Assembly: GCA_021823385.1 (NCBI GenBank)
Contig: JAKAOC010000007.1
Coordinates: 1 to 14,621 of the forward strand
DNA length: 14,621 bases
Source of the DNA: Actinomycetes bacterium
GTDB lineage: Bacteria > Actinomycetota > Acidimicrobiia > Acidimicrobiales > Acidimicrobiaceae
Direction: 5' to 3'
Positions 5,779-13,347 of this stretch are shown piece after piece. Numbering within the stretch: position 1 is the stretch's first letter; each line of letters starts with the position of its first letter. Under the pieces are notes generated by a model, which was given only the letters and a program-made list of their open reading frames with translations, ran no database searches and was not told the origin of the DNA. Both the position numbers and the translations under genes were made by a program.

Positions 5779-6813
5779 ATGCCGGCCAAGAGCAAGCGTC
5801 CGCGCCGTCTGGCGGCGGTCGCGGTGACGGCCGCGGTCGGTGTTGGCATCGGTTCGACTCTGGCCTTCCTGCCGCTGTCCGCCTACTCTTTCTCACCCGG
5901 CGACGCGATCCCCGTCCAGAGGCAGATAAGCGTCTCCGGCGAGCCTGCGGTCAAGGGCCAAGGAAGCATCTTGATGACCGATGTGCTCCTTACGCAGCTG
6001 ACTCCACTTACCTGGATCGTCGACCAGTTCAATTCGTCGGTGGACATCTACCCCGCCTCGGAGATCTTCGGCGGGACCGATCCAGCTCAGCTGAACAAGC
6101 TTCAGATCGGGCAGATGGTCGACTCCAAGACCGCCGCCGTCATGGCGGCCTACAGCCTGGTGCATCTTCCCCTCCAGCAGATCGACGGGGCGCAGATCGT
6201 CGCCACCGTCTCAGGTGCGAATTCGAAACTGCACATAGGTGACGTGATCACTGCGGTGAACGGCAAGCGCGTCACCACGGCGCAAGCGGCCGCCAAGGCC
6301 GTCGAGGCGGCGGGCACGACCGTCTCCCTTTCCATCACCCGGCCCCAGTCGGCGGTGGGCAAGCCCTCCACCCTGGTCGTGTCCGTAACGAAGTTCACGC
6401 ACGACGGCAAGAAGGTCGTAGGCGTGGCGCTTACGGACGGACTCGTTCTGAAGTTGCAGCGACCGGTCACGATAGCGACCGGGCAGATCGGGGGGCCCTC
6501 GGCCGGCCTAGCCTTCACCCTTGGCATCCTGCAGAGCCTGGGTGTCCTGCATGTCCCACCCGGCGCCACCGTGGCCGCCACCGGGACCATGGATCCCCAG
6601 GGCCAGGTGGGTGATGTCGGTGGCGTTCGGCAGAAGGCCATCGCCGTGGCACGCAACGGCGCCAAGGTATTCCTCGTTCCACCTCAGGAGGTCACCGCCG
6701 CACAGAGCGCGGACCAGAAGGGCCTGGCCATCGTGCCGGTCACGACGCTGCGCGGCGCCATCGACTATCTCGTCTCCCACCACCTCGCCACTTTCGATCC
6801 AGGCGCAGCCTGA
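5779..6813 (+). CDS. Secreted PDZ/Lon-like (S16) serine protease, YlbL type
   Basis: From the ATG at 5779 the protein has 344 residues. The N-terminus is basic (MPAKSKRPRR), with one membrane or signal helix at about 11-38. An extracytoplasmic domain follows, then a PDZ-like segment (about 145-205, with IGDVITAVNGKRV), then a Lon-type proteolytic domain. Both catalytic residues are present: Ser241 in IGGPSAGLAFTLG and Lys286 in VGDVGGVRQKAIAVA, the Ser/Lys dyad of S16 proteases. There is no AAA+ ATPase domain, so this is the ATP-independent, membrane-anchored form known as YlbL/SdrC in actinobacteria and Bacillus. Length and order agree with the family. In mycobacteria the homologue (Rv3194c) neighbours UPF0182 and DUF2342 genes, as here. 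Proteolysis outside the membrane is expected, and no substrate is known to me. The DivIVA-domain gene follows after 58 bp. Confidence 0.92.
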   Translation: MPAKSKRPRRLAAVAVTAAVGVGIGSTLAFLPLSAYSFSPGDAIPVQRQISVSGEPAVKGQGSILMTDVLLTQLTPLTWIVDQFNSSVDIYPASEIFGGTDPAQLNKLQIGQMVDSKTAAVMAAYSLVHLPLQQIDGAQIVATVSGANSKLHIGDVITAVNGKRVTTAQAAAKAVEAAGTTVSLSITRPQSAVGKPSTLVVSVTKFTHDGKKVVGVALTDGLVLKLQRPVTIATGQIGGPSAGLAFTLGILQSLGVLHVPPGATVAATGTMDPQGQVGDVGGVRQKAIAVARNGAKVFLVPPQEVTAAQSADQKGLAIVPVTTLRGAIDYLVSHHLATFDPGAA

Positions 6814-6871
6814 GGGATCAGCGGCCAAAAGCCCGGTACGAGGCGGTCCGCTCGGCTTAAGCTCTATTGCT

Positions 6872-8902
6872 ATGACCGATGCACCCAGCCCCGAGGCGCC
6901 GCGCGAGCGTCTGGCGACGAACGAGATCCTCGCAAGGACTTTCGGCGTGCAGCGACGCGGATTTCGGCCGGATGACGTCACCCGCTATTTGGCGCAGCTG
7001 GCCGGATACATCGCCGAGCAGCATGCGGCGATCGACAAGCTTACGGAGGAGCGTGACTCCCTGCGAGCGGAGCTGGAGGGCCTGAAGGCCCGGCGCGATC
7101 TGGCGCGCCTGGACGTCGCCACGGTGACGTCCGTCCTCGGTGAAGAGGCTGCTGAGATACTGCGCTCGGCGAGCGAGGCCGCGGAGGCTATTCGTGCGCG
7201 AGCCGAGGCATACGCCAGTGAGGTGACTTCGCGCGCGGAGACCGAGCTTGCAACGAGGCGGCAGGAGCTGGACACGCGACAGGCCCGCATGGCCGAGGAG
7301 CACCGGACGCGCATGGAGCGTGCCGACGTGGAGATCGAGGAGCGTGCCGCCAGCCGGATCGCGGAGGCCGAGGAGGCCGCCCGCGCCAAGATGGACAAGG
7401 CTACAGAGGATGCCGGCGAGATCATCTCCAAGGCCAAAGCGGTGCGTACCGAGGTCTACGACGAGGTCCGTGCTCGCACCGCCCAGGCCAAGGCAGAGCT
7501 GGGCGAGCTGGAGGAGCGCCGTACCCGTTTGGCCGCGGTCATGCAGAACGCCCAGGCTGTCATCGGTCAGCTGAGCCAGGATCTCGCGCATCCTTCGGCC
7601 GTGCCCACCTTCGAGCTCGTCGAGCACGAGCCGGACTCGGAGCCTGTTGTCCCCGAGGCGGCGGCTGCACGCGCCACGGAGATTCCAGAGGCGCTTACAG
7701 ACGAGGTGGAAGGCGAGCAACCCCCACACCGGACGCTCTATTACTTCAGCGATCTCGAAGAAGAGCCGGTGGCGGCTACGGAGGCGAGCGCGCCAGAGGC
7801 CCAGGCCTACGCCGAGTGGGAAGGTGCTGAGGCCGCCGAACGAGAGGGTTTGCCCGAGGTCGAGACCACCGGGGCCGCCATCGCGGAGACCGCCGAGGGC
7901 GGGACGCCCCAGGTGGAGCCCCATGGCGAACCCCCTGTTCCTCTTGCCGAGGAGGAATCGTCAGAGGGTTCCGGGGCGATCGAGGAGGGATCCGCCGTTT
8001 CGGCGCCCGCTCCTGCCGCCGAGGGGGAGGAGGAGCCCGACCGGAGGCAGGCTTCGGTGCAGGGCATATTCGCCCGTCTCTTGTCGGACGTATCGCCCGT
8101 GGATCAAGCCGCCGCGGCAAGTGCCGAGCCGTCCGCCGAGTCCACCGAGTCCCCGGTGGCGAGCGCCGCCGATGACACCGCGGCTCAAGTCGAGCCTGAT
8201 GAAGAGCCGGCTCCTGCGTATTCGATACACGACGACTACGTGCAGAACTTCACGGGCATCCAGGCCCAGCTGGCCAGAAGAGTGAAGCGGGTGCTCCAGG
8301 ACGACCAGAACGAATTGTTGGACGGCCTGCGCACCACCAGGGTTCGGGACACGGCGGGACTCATCGGGGGAGTTCCAGCGCTGGCCGCCAGGTACGCGGA
8401 GGTCATGGGGGTTTTCGTCGCCACGGTCGCTGATGCCTCGGCCGGGCTCTACAGCCGCTACGCCGAGAACGTGGCGGGCGATGCCAACGTCTTGTCCATC
8501 CGTGTCGATCCGCCGGCCGAACTTTCGGAGTCGGTGACCGAACTCGCCGAGGAGCTGGCGGGAGAGGTGCACGGTCGCCTGGACCGCGTACTTTCCAAGC
8601 ACGAGAGCGAGGACGAGGTCTCTCTGGCCTCCAATATCGGGGCGGCCTTCCGCGAGCTGAAAACCGACTACGTGGAGCTCCTGGCCAAGGACCTGGTTTC
8701 GTCGCTCACGAATTCCTGGCTCCTATACAGCACGGATGTCAAGGCGGTTCGATGGCAGCGCGGACCCGAGCCCGGTTGTTCGGACTGCGAGGACAACGAG
8801 CTGGCAGGGGCGCTTGCGTCGGGCTCGGAGTTTCCCACCGGAATCCTATTTCCACCTGCTCATATAGGGTGTGGCTGTCTCTTGGTGCCCGAATTCGCCT
8901 AA
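6872..8902 (+). CDS. DivIVA-domain coiled-coil protein with C-terminal Cys/His motif
   Basis: The 676-residue product opens with a DivIVA/Wag31-like segment (about 15-60, FGVQRRGFRPDDVTRYL) that in this family binds curved membrane at poles and septa. A long Ala/Glu/Arg coiled coil follows (about 48-235). Next is a very acidic Pro/Ala/Glu linker (about 245-470), then a helical region from about 475 (YSIHDDYVQNFTGIQ onward). The C-terminus carries CSDC (636-639) and PPAHIGCGC (661-669), with Cys636, Cys639, His664, Cys667 and Cys669. This Cys pattern with 'PPAHxxCxC' recalls the C-terminal motif of phage Mu F-type head proteins and suggests a metal site. The open frame extends upstream to about 6521, but that part overlaps the Lon-like gene. 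The ATG at 6872 gives the DivIVA-type N-terminus. No ribosome-binding site precedes it; TAAGCT at 6858-6863 fits TANNNT and could allow a leaderless message. UPF0182 starts 12 bases later in the same frame. Confidence 0.82.
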   Translation: MTDAPSPEAPRERLATNEILARTFGVQRRGFRPDDVTRYLAQLAGYIAEQHAAIDKLTEERDSLRAELEGLKARRDLARLDVATVTSVLGEEAAEILRSASEAAEAIRARAEAYASEVTSRAETELATRRQELDTRQARMAEEHRTRMERADVEIEERAASRIAEAEEAARAKMDKATEDAGEIISKAKAVRTEVYDEVRARTAQAKAELGELEERRTRLAAVMQNAQAVIGQLSQDLAHPSAVPTFELVEHEPDSEPVVPEAAAARATEIPEALTDEVEGEQPPHRTLYYFSDLEEEPVAATEASAPEAQAYAEWEGAEAAEREGLPEVETTGAAIAETAEGGTPQVEPHGEPPVPLAEEESSEGSGAIEEGSAVSAPAPAAEGEEEPDRRQASVQGIFARLLSDVSPVDQAAAASAEPSAESTESPVASAADDTAAQVEPDEEPAPAYSIHDDYVQNFTGIQAQLARRVKRVLQDDQNELLDGLRTTRVRDTAGLIGGVPALAARYAEVMGVFVATVADASAGLYSRYAENVAGDANVLSIRVDPPAELSESVTELAEELAGEVHGRLDRVLSKHESEDEVSLASNIGAAFRELKTDYVELLAKDLVSSLTNSWLLYSTDVKAVRWQRGPEPGCSDCEDNELAGALASGSEFPTGILFPPAHIGCGCLLVPEFA

Positions 8903-8914
8903 TGTGGTCTTGCC

Positions 8915-11830
8915 ATGAGAAGACCGCCTGACGTACCTGCACCTCGACGTCGCCTGACCAAGAGGCAGCTGGTGGCGGTGATCGTGATCGCCGTTCTGGT
9001 GATCGTCATTCTCTCGCTACGCGGCATCGCCATCTTCTACACCGATTACCTGTGGTTCCGGTCGGTGCATCTGGCGAGCGTTTGGTCGACGACCCTCGGA
9101 ACCAAGGTCGCACTGACTGCGGCGTTCGACCTTGTCTTCTTCGTCTTCGTGTTCCTCAATCTCACAGTGGCGGAGCGCATCTCGGCTTCCGAGGCCCAAA
9201 CCAGTCCAGAAGAGGAACTCATCCGGCGCTTCAAGGCGGCAAAGGGCAAGGTGCGCATCCTTGGCCGGCTCGGGGTTTCACTCCTGCTCGCCCTGCTGGT
9301 CGGTTCAAGCGCAACGACGCAGTGGCGCACCTGGCTCCTCTTCACCCACTCCACGCCCTTTGGGCGGGTCGACCCGCTGTTCCATCTGGATGCAAGCTTC
9401 TACGTGTTCCGCTTGCCCTTCTTTTCATTCCTGGTCTCCTGGGGCTTCCTAGCCCTGACCGTGACGCTGTTGGCCAGCCTCTCATTCCACTACTTCAATG
9501 GTGGGATCCACGTCCAGAGCCAGCGGACTCGGGTCGGGCCCAAGGTTAAGGCACACATCTCCTTCCTCCTCGCCCTAATGGCGCTGGTAAAGGCGGTCGG
9601 CTACTACCTGCAGCGTTATCATCTGGTCACTTCGACCAGGGGATACGTGGAAGGTGCGGGATATACCGACGTTCACGCGGTGCTGCCCGCCGTGACGCTG
9701 CTGGCCGTCATATCGATAGTCTCGGCAGGCATTCTCGTCTACAACATCCGCCGACAGGGGTGGGTTATGCCGATCATCGCGGTCGGCCTCTGGGCGCTGA
9801 TGTCCGTCATCCTGGGCGGCGTCTATCCCGCTATCATGCAGCAGTTCATTGTGCAGCCATCCCAGGTTGCCAAGGAGACGCCCTACATCGCCAGGGACAT
9901 CACGGCCACCAGGTACGCCTACGGGCTGGACAAGATCAGTGAAGCGCACTTCGCCTACACGCAGAACTTGACGGTCCCGGCGCTGGAGAGTGACATCGCG
10001 ACGCTCGCCGCAGTGCGCCTTTGGGATCCGAACTCCCCGATCCAAACCTTCAACAAGCTCCAGGCGATACGCTCCTACTACCAGTTCAACATTCTCTCGG
10101 TCGACCACTACGACCTGAACGGCGTTCCGACGCCGACCTTGTTGGGCGTGAGGGAGCTGAACCAGTCGGATCTGCCCGCCCAGTCCTGGGTGAATCTTCA
10201 CCTCCAGTACACCCATGGTTACGGGGCCGTACTTTCTGTGGCTAACCAGATCACTGCGGACGGCAATCCCCAGTTCGCCATCCAGGACGTGCCGCCGGTC
10301 TCCTCCTCGGGGGCCCCGGTGATAACCCAGCCGCAGGTCTACTACGGCATCGGCGAGAGCGGATATGTCGTCGGCAATACCGCTCAACCGGAGATCGACT
10401 ATCAGACCCAATCGGGTACCTCGGTGGAGACGCACTACCAGGGGACCGGCGGCGTCGCCCTCTCCTCGTTCGTTCGCAGGGCCGCCTTCGCGCTTCGCTA
10501 CAACGACATCAACCTGCTCATCTCCGGCCTGATCCACGGCAATTCGCGGATGATCTACGTTCGCAACATCCAGAACATGATCACGAAGGCGGCGCCATTC
10601 CTGAAGTTGGACTCCGACCCGTACGCGGCGATAGTCAACGGAAGGATCGTATGGATCCAGGATGCCTACACCACAACCTCTCAGTACCCCTACGCGCAGG
10701 CGGCGAACACCTCCGCGTTGAACTCCGCCTCGGGCCTCAACACGAACTTCAACTACGTGCGCAACTCGGTGAAGGTGGTCATCGATGCCTACAACGGTTC
10801 GATGACCTTCTACGTGACCGATCCCAGCGATCCGATCATCCGCAGCTACGAGAAGATCTTCCCGGGGATGTTCACGCCGGTCTCCCAGGCCCCCAAGGCG
10901 CTGGTGGATCACTTCCGTTACCCGGAGGACATGTTTGTCGTGCAATCGGCGATGTACGGGTACTACCACATCACCAACCCGACCAACTTCTACAACGCGG
11001 GTGACGCCTGGTCCATAGCCCAGGACCCCGGCACCGGGCCCGTCAACCAGGCGCTCTCCGGTAGCCTTGGCCAGGCTAACGCAGCTCGCTTCGCACCGGA
11101 GTACGAGCTGCTCCGCATGCCCGGCCAGACCGCGCCCACCTACAACCTTCTCGAGCCCTTCGTCCCCGTCTCACAGTCGGGCGTGCAGCAGAACCTGACC
11201 GGCTTCCTCGTGGCCGGTAGCGGCGCTTCCAACTACGGCCAGCTGACCGACTACGTAACTCCTCGCGGCCAGCAGATCGACGGTCCCGCGCTGATAAACG
11301 CCAGGATCAACTCCACCACGGCCATCTCCCAGCAGATCAGCCTTCTCGACCAGCATGGCTCGCAGGTGAGCTTCGGCTCGACGATGATGGTGCCGATCCA
11401 CCAGTCGCTCATGTACATCCGCCCGCTTTACGTGACCTCGGCACAGAACCCGCTGCCGGAGATCAAGCAGGTGATCGTGGTCTACGGTACACAGGCCGCA
11501 ATGGAGCCGACGTTGGCCGGTGCGCTGAACGACGTCTTCGGGGCGGTCCTGCAGGGAGTGCAGGGATCAACGCAGATCACGCCGCCGGTGTCACCACCCA
11601 CCACCGGGGGGAGTGGGTCGACGGCCGGCAAGACCGCCTCTCAGCTCGTAGCCCAGGCCGTTCAGCTCTACCAGCAGGCGCAGGCTGAGCTGAAGGCCGG
11701 CAACCTGGCCGGATATCAGAGCGCCATCAACCAGATCGGTTCGATACTCAACCAGCTTCAGTCGAGCCCAAAGAGCTCCACCACTAGCTCCTCCACCACG
11801 ACCACGGCACCGCCGGCCTCGACCGCGTAG
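8915..11830 (+). CDS. UPF0182 family large membrane protein
   Basis: This 971-residue protein has the size and layout of the UPF0182 (COG1615) family, common in actinobacteria and some cyanobacteria, whose function is unknown. A short basic cytoplasmic N-terminus leads to about seven membrane helices in the first 310 residues. These lie roughly at 18-42, 60-85, 112-130, 155-182, 205-222, 247-270 and 277-300. A large extracytoplasmic domain of about 570 residues follows, rich in Tyr, Asn and Gln and containing family-like strings such as YPAIMQQFIVQPSQ and LWDPNSPIQTFNKLQ. The last 90 residues form a helical QLYQQAQAELKAGNL segment and a Ser/Thr/Pro-rich tail. It starts 12 bases after the DivIVA-domain gene and has no clear ribosome-binding site. 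TAATGT at 8900-8905 could be a leaderless -10 element. With PDZ-Lon upstream, the pair matches the mycobacterial order. Confidence 0.93.
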   Translation: MRRPPDVPAPRRRLTKRQLVAVIVIAVLVIVILSLRGIAIFYTDYLWFRSVHLASVWSTTLGTKVALTAAFDLVFFVFVFLNLTVAERISASEAQTSPEEELIRRFKAAKGKVRILGRLGVSLLLALLVGSSATTQWRTWLLFTHSTPFGRVDPLFHLDASFYVFRLPFFSFLVSWGFLALTVTLLASLSFHYFNGGIHVQSQRTRVGPKVKAHISFLLALMALVKAVGYYLQRYHLVTSTRGYVEGAGYTDVHAVLPAVTLLAVISIVSAGILVYNIRRQGWVMPIIAVGLWALMSVILGGVYPAIMQQFIVQPSQVAKETPYIARDITATRYAYGLDKISEAHFAYTQNLTVPALESDIATLAAVRLWDPNSPIQTFNKLQAIRSYYQFNILSVDHYDLNGVPTPTLLGVRELNQSDLPAQSWVNLHLQYTHGYGAVLSVANQITADGNPQFAIQDVPPVSSSGAPVITQPQVYYGIGESGYVVGNTAQPEIDYQTQSGTSVETHYQGTGGVALSSFVRRAAFALRYNDINLLISGLIHGNSRMIYVRNIQNMITKAAPFLKLDSDPYAAIVNGRIVWIQDAYTTTSQYPYAQAANTSALNSASGLNTNFNYVRNSVKVVIDAYNGSMTFYVTDPSDPIIRSYEKIFPGMFTPVSQAPKALVDHFRYPEDMFVVQSAMYGYYHITNPTNFYNAGDAWSIAQDPGTGPVNQALSGSLGQANAARFAPEYELLRMPGQTAPTYNLLEPFVPVSQSGVQQNLTGFLVAGSGASNYGQLTDYVTPRGQQIDGPALINARINSTTAISQQISLLDQHGSQVSFGSTMMVPIHQSLMYIRPLYVTSAQNPLPEIKQVIVVYGTQAAMEPTLAGALNDVFGAVLQGVQGSTQITPPVSPPTTGGSGSTAGKTASQLVAQAVQLYQQAQAELKAGNLAGYQSAINQIGSILNQLQSSPKSSTTSSSTTTTAPPASTA

Positions 11831-11839
11831 CCCGTCAAA

Positions 11840-11861
11840 ACGGTCGCCATAGCGATTCCGT
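11840..11861 (+). terminator. Hairpin after the UPF0182 stop, possible terminator
   Basis: Nine bases after the stop, ACGG-TCGC pairs with GCGA-TT-CCGT around a CATA loop: eight base pairs with a two-base bulge. There is no run of T afterwards, so it would be a hairpin of the U-less type reported for some actinobacteria, or simply a 3'-end stabiliser. Confidence 0.35.
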
Positions 11862-11944
11862 CTACCTGGCGCAACAAGCGCAAAGGCATCTGTTGTAATC
11901 TTTCATGATTTCGCAACATAACGGGGGCCCGCATGAATGGGTTT

Positions 11945-12020
11945 CCCGGAATCGGGATGCTATGGTTTACAAAACTAAGGAAATGCGCGTGAATCGGGTT
12001 AGTTTTGCGCGATTCCATAG
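11945..12020 (+). promoter_or_regulatory. Nested dyads, possible operator or RNA switch for potA
   Basis: CAAAACTAA (11970-11978) and TTAGTTTTG (11999-12007) are perfect nine-base inverted copies. They are flanked by CTATGG (11960-11965) and CCATAG (12015-12020), making an extended two-part stem with a 20-base loop. A small hairpin CCCG-GAAT-CGGG precedes it at 11945-11956. GAATCGGG occurs at 11949-11956 and again in the loop at 11991-11998, and either copy of GAATCG can pair with CGATTC at 12010-12015. That pairing competes with the outer stem. Alternative pairings of this kind suit either a repressor operator or a leader RNA that switches. I match it to no known riboswitch class. Confidence 0.45.
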
Positions 12021-12073
12021 GGGGAGCGGGGCAGGTGCTCCAATACTTCAATACGCGAATGGGGGCGGGCAGC

Positions 12074-12112
12074 ATGGTTGACCAAGCGCCTGAGGCCAGT
12101 GGCCGCGAGTAG
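12074..12112 (+). CDS. Possible 12-codon leader peptide
   Basis: An ATG at 12074 opens MVDQAPEASGRE followed by TAG at 12110-12112, in a different frame from potA and ending 52 bases before its start. The only upstream signal is a poor GGGGGCGGGC stretch. It could be a translated leader, or chance. Nothing in its codons suggests attenuation by a specific amino acid. Confidence 0.15.
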   Translation: MVDQAPEASGRE

Positions 12113-12150
12113 CCAATTCATGGTCGCTAAAGGTGCCGGGCCCGTCCGCG

Positions 12151-12157
12151 GAAAGGA
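12151..12157 (+). promoter_or_regulatory. Ribosome-binding site deciding the potA start
   Basis: GAAAGGA lies seven bases before a GTG at 12165. Earlier in-frame candidates (TTG 12078, ATG 12120) lack a comparable site and would add residues unlike the family, so GTG 12165 is preferred. Confidence 0.55.
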
Positions 12158-12164
12158 TGATGAG

Positions 12165-13274
12165 GTGGCATCAGCATCGTCGGACTCTGCTGGAGGCGGC
12201 GCACCGCTTATCCATATGGCCGGATTGACCAAGCGATTCGACCAGTTTGTCGCGGTGGACGATCTGAACCTCGACATCGCCCGCGGCGAGTTCATATCGC
12301 TGCTTGGACCGTCCGGCTGCGGCAAGACGACCACCTTGAGGATGATCGGAGGGTTCGAGGACCCCAGCGAGGGTGCGATCTACCTGGAGGGCAAGGACAT
12401 CACCTATGACCCCCCTTACCGCCGGGACGTGAACACCGTCTTCCAGTCCTACGCACTGTTCCCGCACCTGTCCGTCAAGGAGAACATCGCTTTCGGCCTG
12501 AAGCGCAAGGGGGTCGAAAAGAAGGAGATGGAGGCACGAGTCGGTCGGCTGGCGGAGATGGTCGGGCTCTCGGGCCTGGTGAATCGCAAGCCGCGCGAGC
12601 TTTCGGGCGGGCAGCAGCAGCGCGTCGCTCTGGCCCGCGCCCTAGTAAACCAGCCCAAGGTCCTGCTTTTGGATGAGCCACTCTCCGCCCTGGACGTCAA
12701 GCTTCGCAAGCAGATGCAACTCGAGTTGAAGAAGATCCAGCGCGAGGTGGGAGTCACCTTCGTCTTTGTCACCCACGACCAGGAAGAGGCGATGACGATG
12801 TCCGATCGTGTCGCCGTCATGTCGCAGGGCCGCCTCGAGCAGGTGGGCTCTCCAGAGGTTGTGTACGACAGCCCTGCCACCGAGTTCGTGGCCGGTTTTC
12901 TTGGGGCCGCCAATCTCCTGAGAGGCAAGGTCATCGAGTCGGTGGGCGATAGGTGGATCGTCGAGCTGGCCGGCGGTGAGAAGGTCGCCACCAAGCCGAG
13001 TGCGAAGGGTCTGGCCGACAACCTCACGTTTGGGATCCGGCCGGAGAAGATTCAGCTGGTGCCGGAGTCCGCTGTGCGGGACGGCGGTTCCAACTGGGTG
13101 GCGGGCACCGTCATCAACGCCGTCTTTTTCGGTGTGGCCAGCCAGTTCGTCATCAATTTGGCCGACGGGACCGAGGTCTCGGTGTACCAGCAGAACTCGT
13201 CGCGTTCGCAAAGCTTCTCGCAGGGGGAGAGGGTAGGGGTCGTTTGGGATCCGGAGGCCAGCTTCTCGCTGTGA
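12165..13274 (+). CDS. potA: Polyamine-type ABC importer ATPase (PotA)
   Basis: This is the ATP-hydrolysing subunit of a spermidine/putrescine-type importer, acting on the cytoplasmic face of the membrane. From the GTG at 12165 it has 369 residues. The ABC domain shows Walker A GPSGCGKT (48-55), the Q-loop Gln94 in VFQSYALFPH, the signature LSGGQQQR (146-153), Walker B VLLLDEP (166-172), the D-loop SALD, and the switch His204 in THDQEEA. All are intact. The C-terminal third (about 245-369, with GIRPEKIQL and a final TOBE-like stretch) is the regulatory domain typical of PotA/MalK/UgpC ATPases. Strict PotA specificity rests on the neighbour: the next gene, 73 bases on, encodes a PotD-like binding protein. 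The permease genes potB and potC are not in the window and may lie to the right. A structured non-coding region precedes the gene. Confidence 0.88.
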   Translation: MASASSDSAGGGAPLIHMAGLTKRFDQFVAVDDLNLDIARGEFISLLGPSGCGKTTTLRMIGGFEDPSEGAIYLEGKDITYDPPYRRDVNTVFQSYALFPHLSVKENIAFGLKRKGVEKKEMEARVGRLAEMVGLSGLVNRKPRELSGGQQQRVALARALVNQPKVLLLDEPLSALDVKLRKQMQLELKKIQREVGVTFVFVTHDQEEAMTMSDRVAVMSQGRLEQVGSPEVVYDSPATEFVAGFLGAANLLRGKVIESVGDRWIVELAGGEKVATKPSAKGLADNLTFGIRPEKIQLVPESAVRDGGSNWVAGTVINAVFFGVASQFVINLADGTEVSVYQQNSSRSQSFSQGERVGVVWDPEASFSL

Positions 13275-13347
13275 GATTGGGGCAGTTCCGCCATGAGGTT
13301 GCAACGCCGGCGGGGCTGAGGAATTGGGGAAAGGAACAGTTGCGCAA

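Larger units (their letters stand above)
11831..12164 (+). other. Structured non-coding region upstream of potA
   Basis: This 334-base stretch has no convincing gene. It holds the hairpin at 11840-11861, then a weak promoter pair (TTGTAA 11893-11898 and CATAAC 11917-11922, 18 apart), then an extended -10-like TGCTATGGT at 11958-11966. Several dyads follow from 11945 to 12020. There is also a direct repeat CAATAC at 12041-12046 and 12049-12054, and a 12-codon open frame at 12074. It is visibly less GC-rich than its surroundings around 11885-12015, as expected for promoter DNA. It probably controls the potA-potD operon. Confidence 0.55.

Noticed and set aside
6521..6871. Upstream extension of the DivIVA-domain frame
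   Set aside because: It overlaps the catalytic part of the PDZ-Lon gene in another frame and is Arg/Pro-rich noise; the DivIVA N-terminus begins after 6872.
6857..7924. 355-codon open frame on the minus strand
   Set aside because: Antisense to the DivIVA-domain coiled coil; its Leu/Arg/Gly composition mirrors the Glu/Ala codons on the other strand.
8764..8902. Prophage remnant, suggested by the phage-head-like Cys motif
   Set aside because: The motif is in frame at the end of a long DivIVA-type protein, with no integrase, capsid, portal or att-like repeats nearby.
9575..10969. 464-codon open frame on the minus strand
   Set aside because: It lies wholly antisense to the UPF0182 gene; its translation is Arg/Gly/His/Val-rich without family features, as expected for a GC-rich shadow.
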